From assembly GCA_947632515.1 (NCBI GenBank), contig CANRPO010000012.1, positions 1-64,000 of the forward strand: a stretch of DNA of 64,000 nucleotides, read 5' to 3'. Positions 27,997 to 36,794 of this stretch are shown here, piece after piece (position 1 is the first letter of the stretch; each line of letters begins with the position of its first letter). Position numbers and translations under genes: made by a program. The DNA is from an uncultured Lachnospiraceae bacterium. Lineage in GTDB: Bacteria; Bacillota; Clostridia; Lachnospirales; Lachnospiraceae. Under the pieces are notes generated by a model. The model was not told where the DNA came from. It was given only the letters and a program-made list of their open reading frames with translations, and searched no databases.

Positions 27997-29988
27997 ATGA
28001 ACAAGACGGATTTAAAATACTGTACAATACTGAAAACAAATATCAATGTCACCGATATGGATGGGACGATCGCCTATATCACGGAGAATCTTGACGCCCT
28101 GAAAGGGGATTATATCTGCGTCTCCAACGTCCACACGACGGTGATGGCATATCGGGACAAAGAATACCGCAAGATACAGAACAGCGCCGCGATGGCTCTC
28201 CCTGACGGGCAGCCGCTGTCCATCGTAAGCCGCAGGAGAGGCTACGCGCAGGCACAGCGCGTGCCGGGGCCGGATCTGATGCCGGCGATCTTAGATTTGT
28301 CGCAGGAGCGTGGATATACCCATTATTTTTACGGCAGTACAGAACACACGCTGACACGGCTTCGGGAGGAGCTGTTGAAGAGATATCCCAAACTGCAGAT
28401 CGCCGGCATGTATGCGCCGCCTTTTCGGGAACTGACGGTGGAAGAGGACGAGGAGGCGGTGCGCAGGATCAATGAGAGCGGCGCGGATTTCGTCTGGGTG
28501 GCGCTGGGTGCGCCGAAACAGGAGAGGTGGATGTACGGGCATAGGAACCGGGTGAACGGTCTGATGCTCGGCGTGGGCGCGGCCTTTGACTTTATCGCGG
28601 GTACGGTAAAACGTGCGCCCATGTGGATGCAGAAACTGTGCATGGAGTGGGTGTTTCGCATTATGCAGGACCCGAGGAGAATGCTCCCCCGCTATCTGAG
28701 TACGAACTTCGCGTTCCTGTATTATGTGCACAGGGAAAACAGGGCGCTGCGGGAGAAGAAAGGCCGCGAAAGCAGCATCGGCCGGGGCGCAGATGCGCAG
28801 CGAAATCCTGTGGGCAGCAGCGACCGCCTGCGCATCGCCATGATCGGCCATAAGAGAATACCGTCAAGAGAGGGCGGGATCGAGATCGTGGTGGAGGAGC
28901 TTGCCGTGCGCATGGCGGCGCTGGGGCACCGCGTGGACGTCTACAATCGGTACGGGCACCATGTGTCCGGCAAAAAGTACGATCAGGAGTACGGCTGGAA
29001 AGGCAGGAAGTATTACAAAGGCGTCAGAGTTTACATCGTCCCGACTTTTCACGCCAGCAGCCTGAACGCTATCGTCTATAGCTTTTTTGCGACCATCAGG
29101 GCGCTGTTGGGCAGATATGACGTGCTGCATTATCACGCGGAAGGACCGTGCGCGATGCTCTGGCTGCCGAGGCTTTTTCACAGGAAGATCGTGGTCACGA
29201 TCCACGGCCTGGACTGGCAGCGCGCCAAGTGGGGCAATTTTGCATCCTTTGTCATCAGGTTCGGCGAGAAGATGGCGGCCAGGTATGCCGACGAAGTGAT
29301 CGTGTTGTCAGAGAATGTGAGGCAATATTTTGCGGATACTTACCACAGGCAGGTCACTTATATTCCGAACGGCATCACCAGACCGCGCCTGCGGGAGCCC
29401 GAGCTGATCGCGGAAAAGTACGGGCTTACAAAGGACGGTTACTTTCTGTTTTTGGGCAGGATCGTGCCGGAAAAAGGACTGCACTATCTGATCGAGGCGT
29501 TTGCGGAGACGGACACGGACAAGAAACTGGTGATCGCAGGCGGGAACAGTCAGGCGGTGGAGTATATGGAACGGATCCACTACATGGCGAAACAGGATCG
29601 CCGAGTCGTCATGACGGACTTTGTGCAGGGGCAGCTCCTCGAAGAGCTGTATTCCAACGCCTATGCCTTTGTGCTGCCAAGTGACGTGGAAGGGATGGCG
29701 CTTAGCCTGTTGGAGGCCATGAGCTACGGAAATTGCTGCCTTGTGAGCGACATCTGCGAGAATACGGAAGTGGTGGAGGACAAAGCGCTGGTCTTTCACA
29801 AGAGCAATGTGGCGGATCTGCGGGAGAAACTGACATACATGCTGGAGCATCCCGAGATCGTTCATGCGCGGGCGGCTGAGAGCGCGGATTTCATCTGCGG
29901 CAAGTACAACTGGGACGATGTTGTGGACGAGACGGTTAGGCTGTATCACAGATGCCGGGAGAACAGAAAACCCAAAATTCAGAATTGA
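27997..29988 (+). CDS. Fusion: WecG/TagA-type GT26 plus GT4 glycosyltransferase
   Basis: A single frame of 663 residues with two enzymes. Residues 1 to about 245 are a WecG/TagA/CpsF domain: SNVHTTVMAY, LPDGQPL, VPGPDLM, ALGAPKQERWM and GVGAAFDFIAGT are its hallmark blocks. A basic linker (about 248-275) leads to a DUF1972-like rhamnosyltransferase N-domain (IPSREGGIEIVVEEL near 287) and a GT4 C-domain (FLGRIVPEKGLHYL near 487 and SDVEGMALSLLEAM near 565). TagA domains usually move ManNAc from UDP-ManNAc, which WecB at 44020 could supply. The two steps are probably consecutive. No frameshift or internal stop marks the joint. Confidence 0.9.
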   Translation: MNKTDLKYCTILKTNINVTDMDGTIAYITENLDALKGDYICVSNVHTTVMAYRDKEYRKIQNSAAMALPDGQPLSIVSRRRGYAQAQRVPGPDLMPAILDLSQERGYTHYFYGSTEHTLTRLREELLKRYPKLQIAGMYAPPFRELTVEEDEEAVRRINESGADFVWVALGAPKQERWMYGHRNRVNGLMLGVGAAFDFIAGTVKRAPMWMQKLCMEWVFRIMQDPRRMLPRYLSTNFAFLYYVHRENRALREKKGRESSIGRGADAQRNPVGSSDRLRIAMIGHKRIPSREGGIEIVVEELAVRMAALGHRVDVYNRYGHHVSGKKYDQEYGWKGRKYYKGVRVYIVPTFHASSLNAIVYSFFATIRALLGRYDVLHYHAEGPCAMLWLPRLFHRKIVVTIHGLDWQRAKWGNFASFVIRFGEKMAARYADEVIVLSENVRQYFADTYHRQVTYIPNGITRPRLREPELIAEKYGLTKDGYFLFLGRIVPEKGLHYLIEAFAETDTDKKLVIAGGNSQAVEYMERIHYMAKQDRRVVMTDFVQGQLLEELYSNAYAFVLPSDVEGMALSLLEAMSYGNCCLVSDICENTEVVEDKALVFHKSNVADLREKLTYMLEHPEIVHARAAESADFICGKYNWDDVVDETVRLYHRCRENRKPKIQN

Positions 29989-30024
29989 TTTTATGAGACA
30001 GATATTTCATGTAGGAGTATGGCA

Positions 30025-31260
30025 ATGAAGATTCTCATGGTGAATAAATTTCTGCACCCCAACGGCGGTTCGGAGACCTATATTTTTAAGTTGGGAGAAC
30101 AGTTGGAGAAAAGGGGACACGAAGTGCAGTATTTTGGCATGGAGCACGAGGGGCGGGTCGTGGGGAACCGTGTGGAAAGCTACACGGCAGATATGGATTT
30201 TCACGGCGGCGGGCTGAAAAAACTGCTCTATCCGTTTCGGATCATCTACTCGTCAGAGGCGAAAAGGAAGATAGGACTGGTGTTGGAAGATTTTGCGCCG
30301 GATGTGGTGCATCTGAACAATATCAATTTCCAGCTCACGCCGTCCGTCATCTACGCTGTCCGCGCCTATGAGAAAAAGCGCGGCAGGCGTGTGAAGATCG
30401 TGTACACCGCCCACGATTACCAGTGGGTGTGTCCCAACCACATGATGCGGATCCCATCGACGGGTGAGGTTTGCTTTGCCTGTCGGGGTGGAAATTACAG
30501 GCAGTGCGCCGAAAACCGCTGTATTCACGATTCGCGCGCAAAGAGCCTTCTCGGCTCCATCGAGGCGGGCTATTACGCCAAACGAAAGACCTACGGCATG
30601 GTGGACGTGATCGTGTGTCCCAGTGAATTTATGAAAAAGCAGCTTGACACAGACCCTCTGCTCGCTGACAGGACGGTGATGCTGCACAATTTTATCGAGG
30701 CGGATGGAGGAATGCAGGGCGGCGTGACATTGCATAAGGCGGCAGATGGCGGAAAAGCTGCAGATGACTATGTCCTGTATTTCGGCCGTTTTTCGGAGGA
30801 GAAAGGCACGAAGACCTTATTGGAGGCGTGTCGGGCACTGCCTGATATTCCCTTTGTCTTTGCCGGGAAAGGTCCGCTGGAGGAGATGGTCGGTCAGGCG
30901 GCAAATGTGGAAAACCGTGGTTTCGTGACGGGAGAGGAGCTGCATAGCCTGATCGCCGGCGCACGGTTCAGCGTGTATCCTTCCGAGTGGTATGAGAATT
31001 GTCCCTTCTCCGTGATGGAGTCCCAGATGTACGGCACCCCTGTGCTTGTCTCCGATCTGGGCGGAGCGCCCGAGCTTGTGCAGGCCGGCAAGACAGGAGA
31101 ACTGTTTCGCGGCGGTGACGTACAGGAACTGACAGAGCACATCCGCGCCCTCTGGAACGATCCCGCACTGTGCCGCAGATACAGCGAGAACTGCCGCCAT
31201 ATAAATTTTGACACAGTGGAAGAATATTGTGATAAAATAGTGAGGAAAGTGTATACATAG
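30025..31260 (+). CDS. Glycosyltransferase family 4
   Basis: A GT-B enzyme of 411 residues. AGGAG at 30013-30017 is seven bases before ATG 30025 and only one base before ATG 30019, so I use the former. It has HPNGGSETYIF near residue 11, YTAHDYQWVCPN near residue 125, a Cys-containing loop (CFACRGGNYRQCAENRC) and the donor site YFGRFSEEKGTKTLLEA. The Cys cluster is common in one capsule GT4 subgroup and may be structural. An inverted repeat overlaps its stop codon, and a candidate promoter lies within its last 50 bases. Confidence 0.88.
   Translation: MKILMVNKFLHPNGGSETYIFKLGEQLEKRGHEVQYFGMEHEGRVVGNRVESYTADMDFHGGGLKKLLYPFRIIYSSEAKRKIGLVLEDFAPDVVHLNNINFQLTPSVIYAVRAYEKKRGRRVKIVYTAHDYQWVCPNHMMRIPSTGEVCFACRGGNYRQCAENRCIHDSRAKSLLGSIEAGYYAKRKTYGMVDVIVCPSEFMKKQLDTDPLLADRTVMLHNFIEADGGMQGGVTLHKAADGGKAADDYVLYFGRFSEEKGTKTLLEACRALPDIPFVFAGKGPLEEMVGQAANVENRGFVTGEELHSLIAGARFSVYPSEWYENCPFSVMESQMYGTPVLVSDLGGAPELVQAGKTGELFRGGDVQELTEHIRALWNDPALCRRYSENCRHINFDTVEEYCDKIVRKVYT
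31208..31238 (+). promoter_or_regulatory. Candidate promoter inside the end of the GT4 gene
   Basis: A perfect TTGACA (31208-31213) is followed by TGTGA and TAAAAT (31233-31238). The spacer to TAAAAT is 19 bases, or 17 to GATAAA. The TGTGN context matches other promoters in this window. It could drive the radical SAM unit. A second weaker pair, TTGACG (31290) and GATATT (31313), has a 17-base spacer. Confidence 0.4.
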
Positions 31261-31291
31261 ATCATGCTTGCATGCATTTATGTATACACTT
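31247..31291. repeat. Long inverted repeat at a unit boundary
   Basis: AAGTGTATACATA (31247-31259) is the exact reverse complement of TATGTATACACTT (31279-31291). Three more pairs, one of them G-U, extend the stem inward. The loop contains GCATGC. It covers the stop codon of the GT4 gene. No T-run follows, so it is not a classic terminator. It may be an operator, an RNA 5' end hairpin, or a factor-assisted terminator. Confidence 0.75.
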
Positions 31292-31365
31292 GACGACGCA
31301 GCCGACAGTTATGATATTTACGCAATCAATTTAAACCAATAATGCTATCAGAGAGGAGCATTCCC

Positions 31366-32364
31366 ATGTCCAGACGAACCCTGTACGGGACGGTCATCGT
31401 GACTTACCGGTGCAACGCCCGCTGCAATATGTGCGACTGTTTCAAGGATCCCACCAGACCCGAGGAAGAGATCACTCTGGAGGAGATCAGGAAACTGCCG
31501 GAGATGGCTTTCACCAATATTACCGGAGGGGAGCCTTTTATCAGACAGGATATTCCCGACATCGTGCGCGAACTGTACAAAAAATCCGATCGCATCGTCA
31601 TCTCCACCAACGGTTACTTCACAGACAGGATCATCGCGCTGTGCAGAGAATTTCCCAAGGTGGGCATCCGTATCAGCATTGAGGGACTGCAGGAGACCAA
31701 CGACGCGATCAGAGGGATCCCGGACGGCTTTAACAGAGGGTACAAGACTTTGAAGACTCTGGTGGAGATGGAGCATCCCGACGTGGGTTTCGGCATGACG
31801 GTGCAGGATATGAACTGTGAGGATCTGGTGCCGCTCTACAACATTGCCAACGACATGGGAATGGAATTTGCCACGGCGACTCTGCACAATTCCTTTTATT
31901 TCAGAAAGACGGACAATAAGATCGACGACAAGTACAAGGTGGCGCAGAATTTCGAGAAACTGATCAATGAACTTCTGAAGAGCAAGTCGCCCAAGAAATG
32001 GTTCCGCGCCTATTTCAACCATGGGCTGATCAACTATATCTACGGCAACAAACGGCTTTTGCCCTGTGATATGTCTAAGAACGCGTTTTTTATCGATCCG
32101 TTCTGCGACGTCATTCCCTGTAACGGTATGGAGAAGAAAGCCGTCATGGGAAATCTGCGCGAGTCGAGCTGGGACGAGCTGTGGAACTCCAAGCAGGCGC
32201 AGGAAGTCAGGGAGTGTACAAAAAATTGCGACAGAAACTGCTGGATGATCGGGAGCGCCTCGCCCGCTATGCACAAATATATCTGGATCCCCGGCTGGTG
32301 GGTGATCAGGCATAAATTTTTGAAGGGCGGCAGATACAGTCTCAAGGAGAACAAATTTATATGA
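31366..32364 (+). CDS. Radical SAM protein with SPASM-like C-terminus
   Basis: A protein of 332 residues. The [4Fe-4S] cluster motif CNARCNMC lies near residues 16-23, and the SAM-binding TGGEPF near residue 52. The C-terminal region has spaced cysteines (CDMS, CDVIPCNG, CTKNCDRNC), like a SPASM or twitch domain holding extra clusters. GAGGAG lies seven bases before ATG 31366. It is the only radical enzyme in the locus and is fused translationally (ATGA) to a GT4, so it probably modifies a sugar or lipid-linked glycan. The substrate is unknown. A peptide substrate is not supported: no small peptide gene is nearby. Confidence 0.85.
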   Translation: MSRRTLYGTVIVTYRCNARCNMCDCFKDPTRPEEEITLEEIRKLPEMAFTNITGGEPFIRQDIPDIVRELYKKSDRIVISTNGYFTDRIIALCREFPKVGIRISIEGLQETNDAIRGIPDGFNRGYKTLKTLVEMEHPDVGFGMTVQDMNCEDLVPLYNIANDMGMEFATATLHNSFYFRKTDNKIDDKYKVAQNFEKLINELLKSKSPKKWFRAYFNHGLINYIYGNKRLLPCDMSKNAFFIDPFCDVIPCNGMEKKAVMGNLRESSWDELWNSKQAQEVRECTKNCDRNCWMIGSASPAMHKYIWIPGWWVIRHKFLKGGRYSLKENKFI

Positions 32365-33509
32365 AATTCCTGTATGTAGCTCCGCGCTATCATACCAATC
32401 AGGCAGATATTATGAAAGGGCTGAGAGAGCACGGCCATGAGGTGTGTTTTATCAGCCATTATGCGGCGATCATTGAGGATTACACTTATGTGAGGCCCAT
32501 CGTGCTGGGATATTCTCTGCTGTATCGGCTGATCGATTACCTCTATGTCAACGTGATCCGCAGGAAGGACCCGACGGCCATCGTATTCAAGATCCGGCAC
32601 GGTTTTCCGCCGATAGGAAAGCTGCGAAGGACCATATGCGGTTACCAGCCTGACATCGTGATCCTGCGGGAGCGCTCCGTGTACTCCATGGCGGCGTATC
32701 TGATCTGCAGGAGCAAAGGGTATCCCTGTATTCTTTACAACCAGAATCCGATGTGGTCGGAGCAGACCAAGACGGATCCGGCGCATCGGATCGTGGCGAA
32801 AATGTCTCCCAAGCTGCGGATGACTCCCGTCATGGGCGCACAGCGGGCGGGGACGTCGATCAAGGAGAACGATTACTTTGTCCCCTTTGTGATGGAGCCG
32901 CGGCGGAGGTCTGCGGAGAGGACTTATTTCGCGGATGACACGGTGCATATCCTGTGCATTGGGAAATACGAGAGCAGAAAACATCATATCATGCTCCTGC
33001 AGACGGCGGAGCAGCTTAGAAAACGATATAAGATCCATGTGACGCTGGTGGGGGAGGCTACGACCCGCTTTCAGAAGGAATACTGCGAACAGGTCAAAGC
33101 CTATGTGGAAGATCATGGCTTGCAGGATATTGCCGAAGTGAAGACCAACGTTGCGCGCGGAGAGATGGAACGGGAATATCTGGCAGCCGACGTCTATGTG
33201 ATCCCGAGTACGCTGGAGATGGCGTCCGTCTCCCAGATGGAGGCCATGAGTTACGCTCTGCCCGTGATCTGCAGTGATACGAACGGCACTGCGTGCTATG
33301 TGGAGGACGGTGTGACAGGCTATCTGTTTCGGGACTGCGAGCAGGCGGATCTTCTTAAGAAACTGGACAGGCTGCTGTCCGACCGGGAGAGGATCGTGGA
33401 GATGGGGGACGCAGGCTGTCGGGCGCTGACGGAAAAATATAATTTTGCACGCTATTTTGATACGGTCATGCAAATGAAGGAAAGAATAGAAAGGGAAAAT
33501 CTTTATTAA
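32361..33509 (+). CDS. Glycosyltransferase family 4
   Basis: A GT-B enzyme of 382 residues. The N-terminal half is less conserved (MKFLYVAPRYHTNQADIMKG). The C-terminal half has ILCIGKYESRKHH near residue 197 and VIPSTLEMASVSQMEAMSYAL, with the two glutamates of the donor site. It starts within the stop codon of the radical SAM gene, so the two are probably made together and act on linked steps. The sugar is unknown. Confidence 0.86.
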   Translation: MKFLYVAPRYHTNQADIMKGLREHGHEVCFISHYAAIIEDYTYVRPIVLGYSLLYRLIDYLYVNVIRRKDPTAIVFKIRHGFPPIGKLRRTICGYQPDIVILRERSVYSMAAYLICRSKGYPCILYNQNPMWSEQTKTDPAHRIVAKMSPKLRMTPVMGAQRAGTSIKENDYFVPFVMEPRRRSAERTYFADDTVHILCIGKYESRKHHIMLLQTAEQLRKRYKIHVTLVGEATTRFQKEYCEQVKAYVEDHGLQDIAEVKTNVARGEMEREYLAADVYVIPSTLEMASVSQMEAMSYALPVICSDTNGTACYVEDGVTGYLFRDCEQADLLKKLDRLLSDRERIVEMGDAGCRALTEKYNFARYFDTVMQMKERIERENLY

Positions 33510-33536
33510 GATCGCCCGAAGGGCTGACTGACAAAA

Positions 33537-34403
33537 ATGAAACGTAAGCTGAAAGACATGCTTGCCGCATTCGTCTATTTCCTGTACGAAAAAGGCATAC
33601 TGCACAACCGCATACGGGTTCATTCCATCGACGAGACGATCGACGAACTGCTGCGCACCGAGAAGAGTATGGTGCGTTTCGGGGACGGCGAGATCGTGAT
33701 GATCAAGGGCGTCGATCTGATGCTGCAGAAAGCGTCGCCTGAGATCGGGGAAGGGCTGGCCGGGATCCTGGCTTATCCCTATGATGATCTGATCGTGACG
33801 ATCCCGGACATTTTTGACACGCTCGCCGACCACCATGCGGCAAGCAGGCGATTCTGGAGGGATCATCTGCTTTTCTGCCGCAGGACCTATGAGAAATATT
33901 GTAATCCGGACAGGATATACTACTCGACTTTCGTGTCCCGCTGTTATTATTTTGCACAGGACCGCAGCCGCTGTGACGGCTGGTTTGCAAAAATAAGAAA
34001 AATATGGGAGAATAGAGACATTGTTATTGTGGAAGGCGCAAAGACCCACAACGGCGTGGGCAACGATCTTTTTGACAGCGCGGCAGGCATTGAGAGGATC
34101 ATCTGTCCGCCGAAGGATGCCTATGGCGCGCTCCCGGCGATTCTTGCGGAATGTCTGCATTACGGCAGGGACAGGCTGTTCCTTCTGTCCGTCGGCGTGG
34201 CGGCGAAATTCCTTGCGCTGGAACTGTTTCAGAAAGGCTATCGGGCGCTTGACATCGGCAATCTGGATATGGAGTACGAGTGGTACGTGCGGGGAGCGTC
34301 CGGCAAGATACCGCTTGCAAAGCATGAGGTCATCGGGGAGGAGGCCAACCGCGAGGCGGGCTATCACGAGTATTTAGAGCAGATTAAGGTGTGGTTGAAC
34401 TGA
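33537..34403 (+). CDS. GT-D fold glycosyltransferase (SP_1767/DUF1792-like)
   Basis: A protein of 288 residues. It has MVRFGDGEIVMIKG near residue 45, IVIVEGAKTHNGVGNDLF near residue 165 and a late LDIGNLDMEYEWY segment. This matches the SP_1767-type (DUF1792) family whose streptococcal member defined the GT-D fold and extends a serine-rich glycoprotein glycan. The acidic residues in FGDGE and the late DMEY segment are the likely metal and nucleotide ligands. Here it sits in a polysaccharide operon, so the acceptor is probably lipid-linked. The family call is fairly sure. Confidence 0.82.
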   Translation: MKRKLKDMLAAFVYFLYEKGILHNRIRVHSIDETIDELLRTEKSMVRFGDGEIVMIKGVDLMLQKASPEIGEGLAGILAYPYDDLIVTIPDIFDTLADHHAASRRFWRDHLLFCRRTYEKYCNPDRIYYSTFVSRCYYFAQDRSRCDGWFAKIRKIWENRDIVIVEGAKTHNGVGNDLFDSAAGIERIICPPKDAYGALPAILAECLHYGRDRLFLLSVGVAAKFLALELFQKGYRALDIGNLDMEYEWYVRGASGKIPLAKHEVIGEEANREAGYHEYLEQIKVWLN

Positions 34404-34421
34404 GGCAATGAGGGTTAGATC

Positions 34422-34997
34422 ATGATAGACAGCAAACAGAAGTACAAACTGTATCTGGAGCAGGACAAGCTGGCCCTTGGCAGAAAGCGGGACAAACGCC
34501 CGAAACTGTTCGGGGATGAGATCTGGAAATTCGAGATACTGCTGCGGAAGGTGGAGTACGATATTAACTGCAGATGCGGACTGTCCGCATTGCTTGTGGG
34601 AAAATATCATAAATTCAGGTTCCACCGTCTGAGCGTCAGGCTGGGCTTTACCATCCCTCCGAATGTCTTTGGCGAAGGGTTGGCGATCCCGCATTACGGA
34701 CTGATCGTTGTGCACGGCGCGGCGAAGGTCGGGAAAAACTGCAGACTGCAGGAGGGTGTGACGATCGGGGCGACCAATGGGAGTCATGAGGCGGCTGTCA
34801 TCGGTGATAACTGTTATTTCGGCAGCGGCGCCAAGGTGATCGGCGCGGTCAGGATCGCGGACGACGTGGCGGTCGGCGCGGGAGCTGTAGTCACCAGGGA
34901 TATTACCGAGGCCGGTACCACATGGGCCGGTGTGCCCGCGAGGAAGATCAGCGGCAAAGACTCGCATGATAATCTGTGCAGCGCGCTTTTTGGTTGA
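34422..34997 (+). CDS. Hexapeptide-repeat O-acyltransferase (serine acetyltransferase-like)
   Basis: A protein of 191 residues. The second half is a left-handed beta-helix built from hexapeptide repeats (GAAKVGKNCRLQEGVTIG, then VIGDNCYFGSGAKVIGAVRI and DVAVGAGAVVTRDI), with PHYGLIVVH supplying the likely catalytic His near residue 87. It resembles CysE-type and capsule O-acetyltransferases that use acetyl-CoA. Location among glycosyltransferases makes sugar O- or N-acetylation more likely than cysteine synthesis. It lies 18 bp after the GT-D gene. Confidence 0.83.
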   Translation: MIDSKQKYKLYLEQDKLALGRKRDKRPKLFGDEIWKFEILLRKVEYDINCRCGLSALLVGKYHKFRFHRLSVRLGFTIPPNVFGEGLAIPHYGLIVVHGAAKVGKNCRLQEGVTIGATNGSHEAAVIGDNCYFGSGAKVIGAVRIADDVAVGAGAVVTRDITEAGTTWAGVPARKISGKDSHDNLCSALFG

Positions 34998-35012
34998 GGA
35001 GCATACGGATCT

Positions 35013-36794
35013 ATGAGCAAACCGGGTAAGAACACAAGGGTGGGGATGTTCACCAAGTTAGGGTACATTTTTGATAAGAAGGATAAATGGAAAATTGGCA
35101 TGCTGCTTGTGGCGGTGGTGATCGGGAGCTTTCTGGAGCTTCTGGGCGTCACGATCTTCATGCCCTTTATCGAGATCATCCGGGATCCGGCGACGATCCA
35201 CCGCACGTGGTATCTGCGGAAGATCTACGAACTGTTGCACCTTACGTCAGACAGGAGTTTTATGGTAGCCCTGTCCTTGGGGATCATTGCCATTTATCTT
35301 GTCAAGAATATTTATCTGGTGATCGAGAAGAGCTATATTTACCGTTTTTCCTACAATATGCAGATGAAACTGTCCACGAGGCTGCTCTCCACCTACATGA
35401 AAGAGCCCTACACCTTTCATCTGAATAAGAATATCGCCACATTGCAGCGCAGTCTCCAGGAGGACACTTCCAAATTCATGCAGGTCATCCTGTATTCGCT
35501 GGAGCTGGTGGCGGAGCTGGCGGTGTGCTTTGTGATCGGCGTATATCTTCTGTTTGTCAGCAAGTCCATCACCATCATTGTCCTGGGGCTGATGGTCGTA
35601 TGCGTCGGTTCGTTTCTGATGTTCACGAAGAAGTACAGCCGCAGGCTGGGGCAGGACAATCAGGAATATCAGGGAAAGATCTTTCAGTGGATGAATCAGG
35701 CCTTGGGCGGCATCAAGGAGATCAAAATACTGGAGAGGGAATCCTTTTTTACGGAGGAATACCGCAGATACTATGTCAAGTTTGCCGGCGGGCTGCGCAT
35801 AGCGAGGACCATCTCTATCATACCGAAATATGTGGTGGAGGCGGTGGCGATCACGGGACTTCTGGTGGCGGTCATTGTCAAACTGCTCTTCGGCGAGGCG
35901 GACATGACTTACTATGTCACACAGTTAGGTGTGTTTGCCGTCGCGGCTTTCCGTCTGATGCCCAGCGTCGGCAGGATCAACGAGCATGCCACCAACACCC
36001 TGTACGCGCTCCCTTCCGTGGATCTGGTCTATCACGATCTGAGGGAGATCGAAGAGTATATTGAGAAACGGGACAGCGAAGTGCGGGAAGACTGGAATCT
36101 TCGGGAGAGTATAGAAGTCAGGGATGTGACCTACCGCTATCCGGATACGGAGGAGCCTGTCATCAGGCATGCGAACCTTTCCATACAAAAAGGAAAGACG
36201 GTGGCATTCATAGGCGCCTCAGGAGCCGGGAAGACGACGATGGCGGATATTATTCTCGGGCTGTTGACGCCGCAGGAAGGCGTGGTCATGGCCGACGGCA
36301 TCAATGTGCATGAAAAGCCCAGAACCTTCCACGCGCAGGTGGGCTATATCCCTCAGGTGATCTATCTGTCCGACGACACGATCCGCAACAATATCGCCTT
36401 TGGCGTCAAGAAGTCTGAGATCGACGAGAATGCGGTACTGCAGGCGATGGAGAAGGCGCAGCTTGCAGAGTTTGTGCACAGTCTGCCCTATGGGTTGGAC
36501 ACCATCGTCGGAGACCGGGGCGTGAGGCTGTCGGGAGGACAGAGGCAGCGCATCGGTATCGCCAGAGCGCTCTACCACGACCCGGAGATCCTAGTGCTGG
36601 ATGAGGCGACCTCGGCGTTGGATAATGACACGGAGACCGCGGTCATGGAGGCGATTGAAAATCTGCAGGGCGTGAAGACAATGATCATCATTGCGCACAG
36701 ATTGACGACGATACGCAGCGTAGACGAGATCTATGAGGTCGGAGACGGGAATGTGACGAGAAAAAGTAAGGCTGAGGTGTTTGGAGATGAATAA
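35013..36794 (+). CDS. ABC exporter/flippase, fused permease and ATPase (copy 2)
   Basis: A protein of 593 residues with six membrane helices (to about 320), then an ATPase domain. Walker A is GASGAGKTT at 401-409, the signature SGGQRQRIGIARAL follows near 508 and the Walker B segment is ILVLDEATSALD. The N-terminus (LGYIFDKKDKWKIG) and the FLELLGVTIFMPFIE helix match copies at 9483 and 50694, so the three are true paralogues. A lipid-linked glycan is the likely cargo. GAGGAG lies 11 bases before the ATG. Its end overlaps the next gene by 8 bp. Confidence 0.9.
   Translation: MSKPGKNTRVGMFTKLGYIFDKKDKWKIGMLLVAVVIGSFLELLGVTIFMPFIEIIRDPATIHRTWYLRKIYELLHLTSDRSFMVALSLGIIAIYLVKNIYLVIEKSYIYRFSYNMQMKLSTRLLSTYMKEPYTFHLNKNIATLQRSLQEDTSKFMQVILYSLELVAELAVCFVIGVYLLFVSKSITIIVLGLMVVCVGSFLMFTKKYSRRLGQDNQEYQGKIFQWMNQALGGIKEIKILERESFFTEEYRRYYVKFAGGLRIARTISIIPKYVVEAVAITGLLVAVIVKLLFGEADMTYYVTQLGVFAVAAFRLMPSVGRINEHATNTLYALPSVDLVYHDLREIEEYIEKRDSEVREDWNLRESIEVRDVTYRYPDTEEPVIRHANLSIQKGKTVAFIGASGAGKTTMADIILGLLTPQEGVVMADGINVHEKPRTFHAQVGYIPQVIYLSDDTIRNNIAFGVKKSEIDENAVLQAMEKAQLAEFVHSLPYGLDTIVGDRGVRLSGGQRQRIGIARALYHDPEILVLDEATSALDNDTETAVMEAIENLQGVKTMIIIAHRLTTIRSVDEIYEVGDGNVTRKSKAEVFGDE

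Noticed and set aside
34422-34997. Cysteine-pathway serine acetyltransferase (cysE)
   Set aside because: The fold matches, but the surrounding glycan genes and the lack of a cysK neighbour make a sugar acyltransferase more likely.
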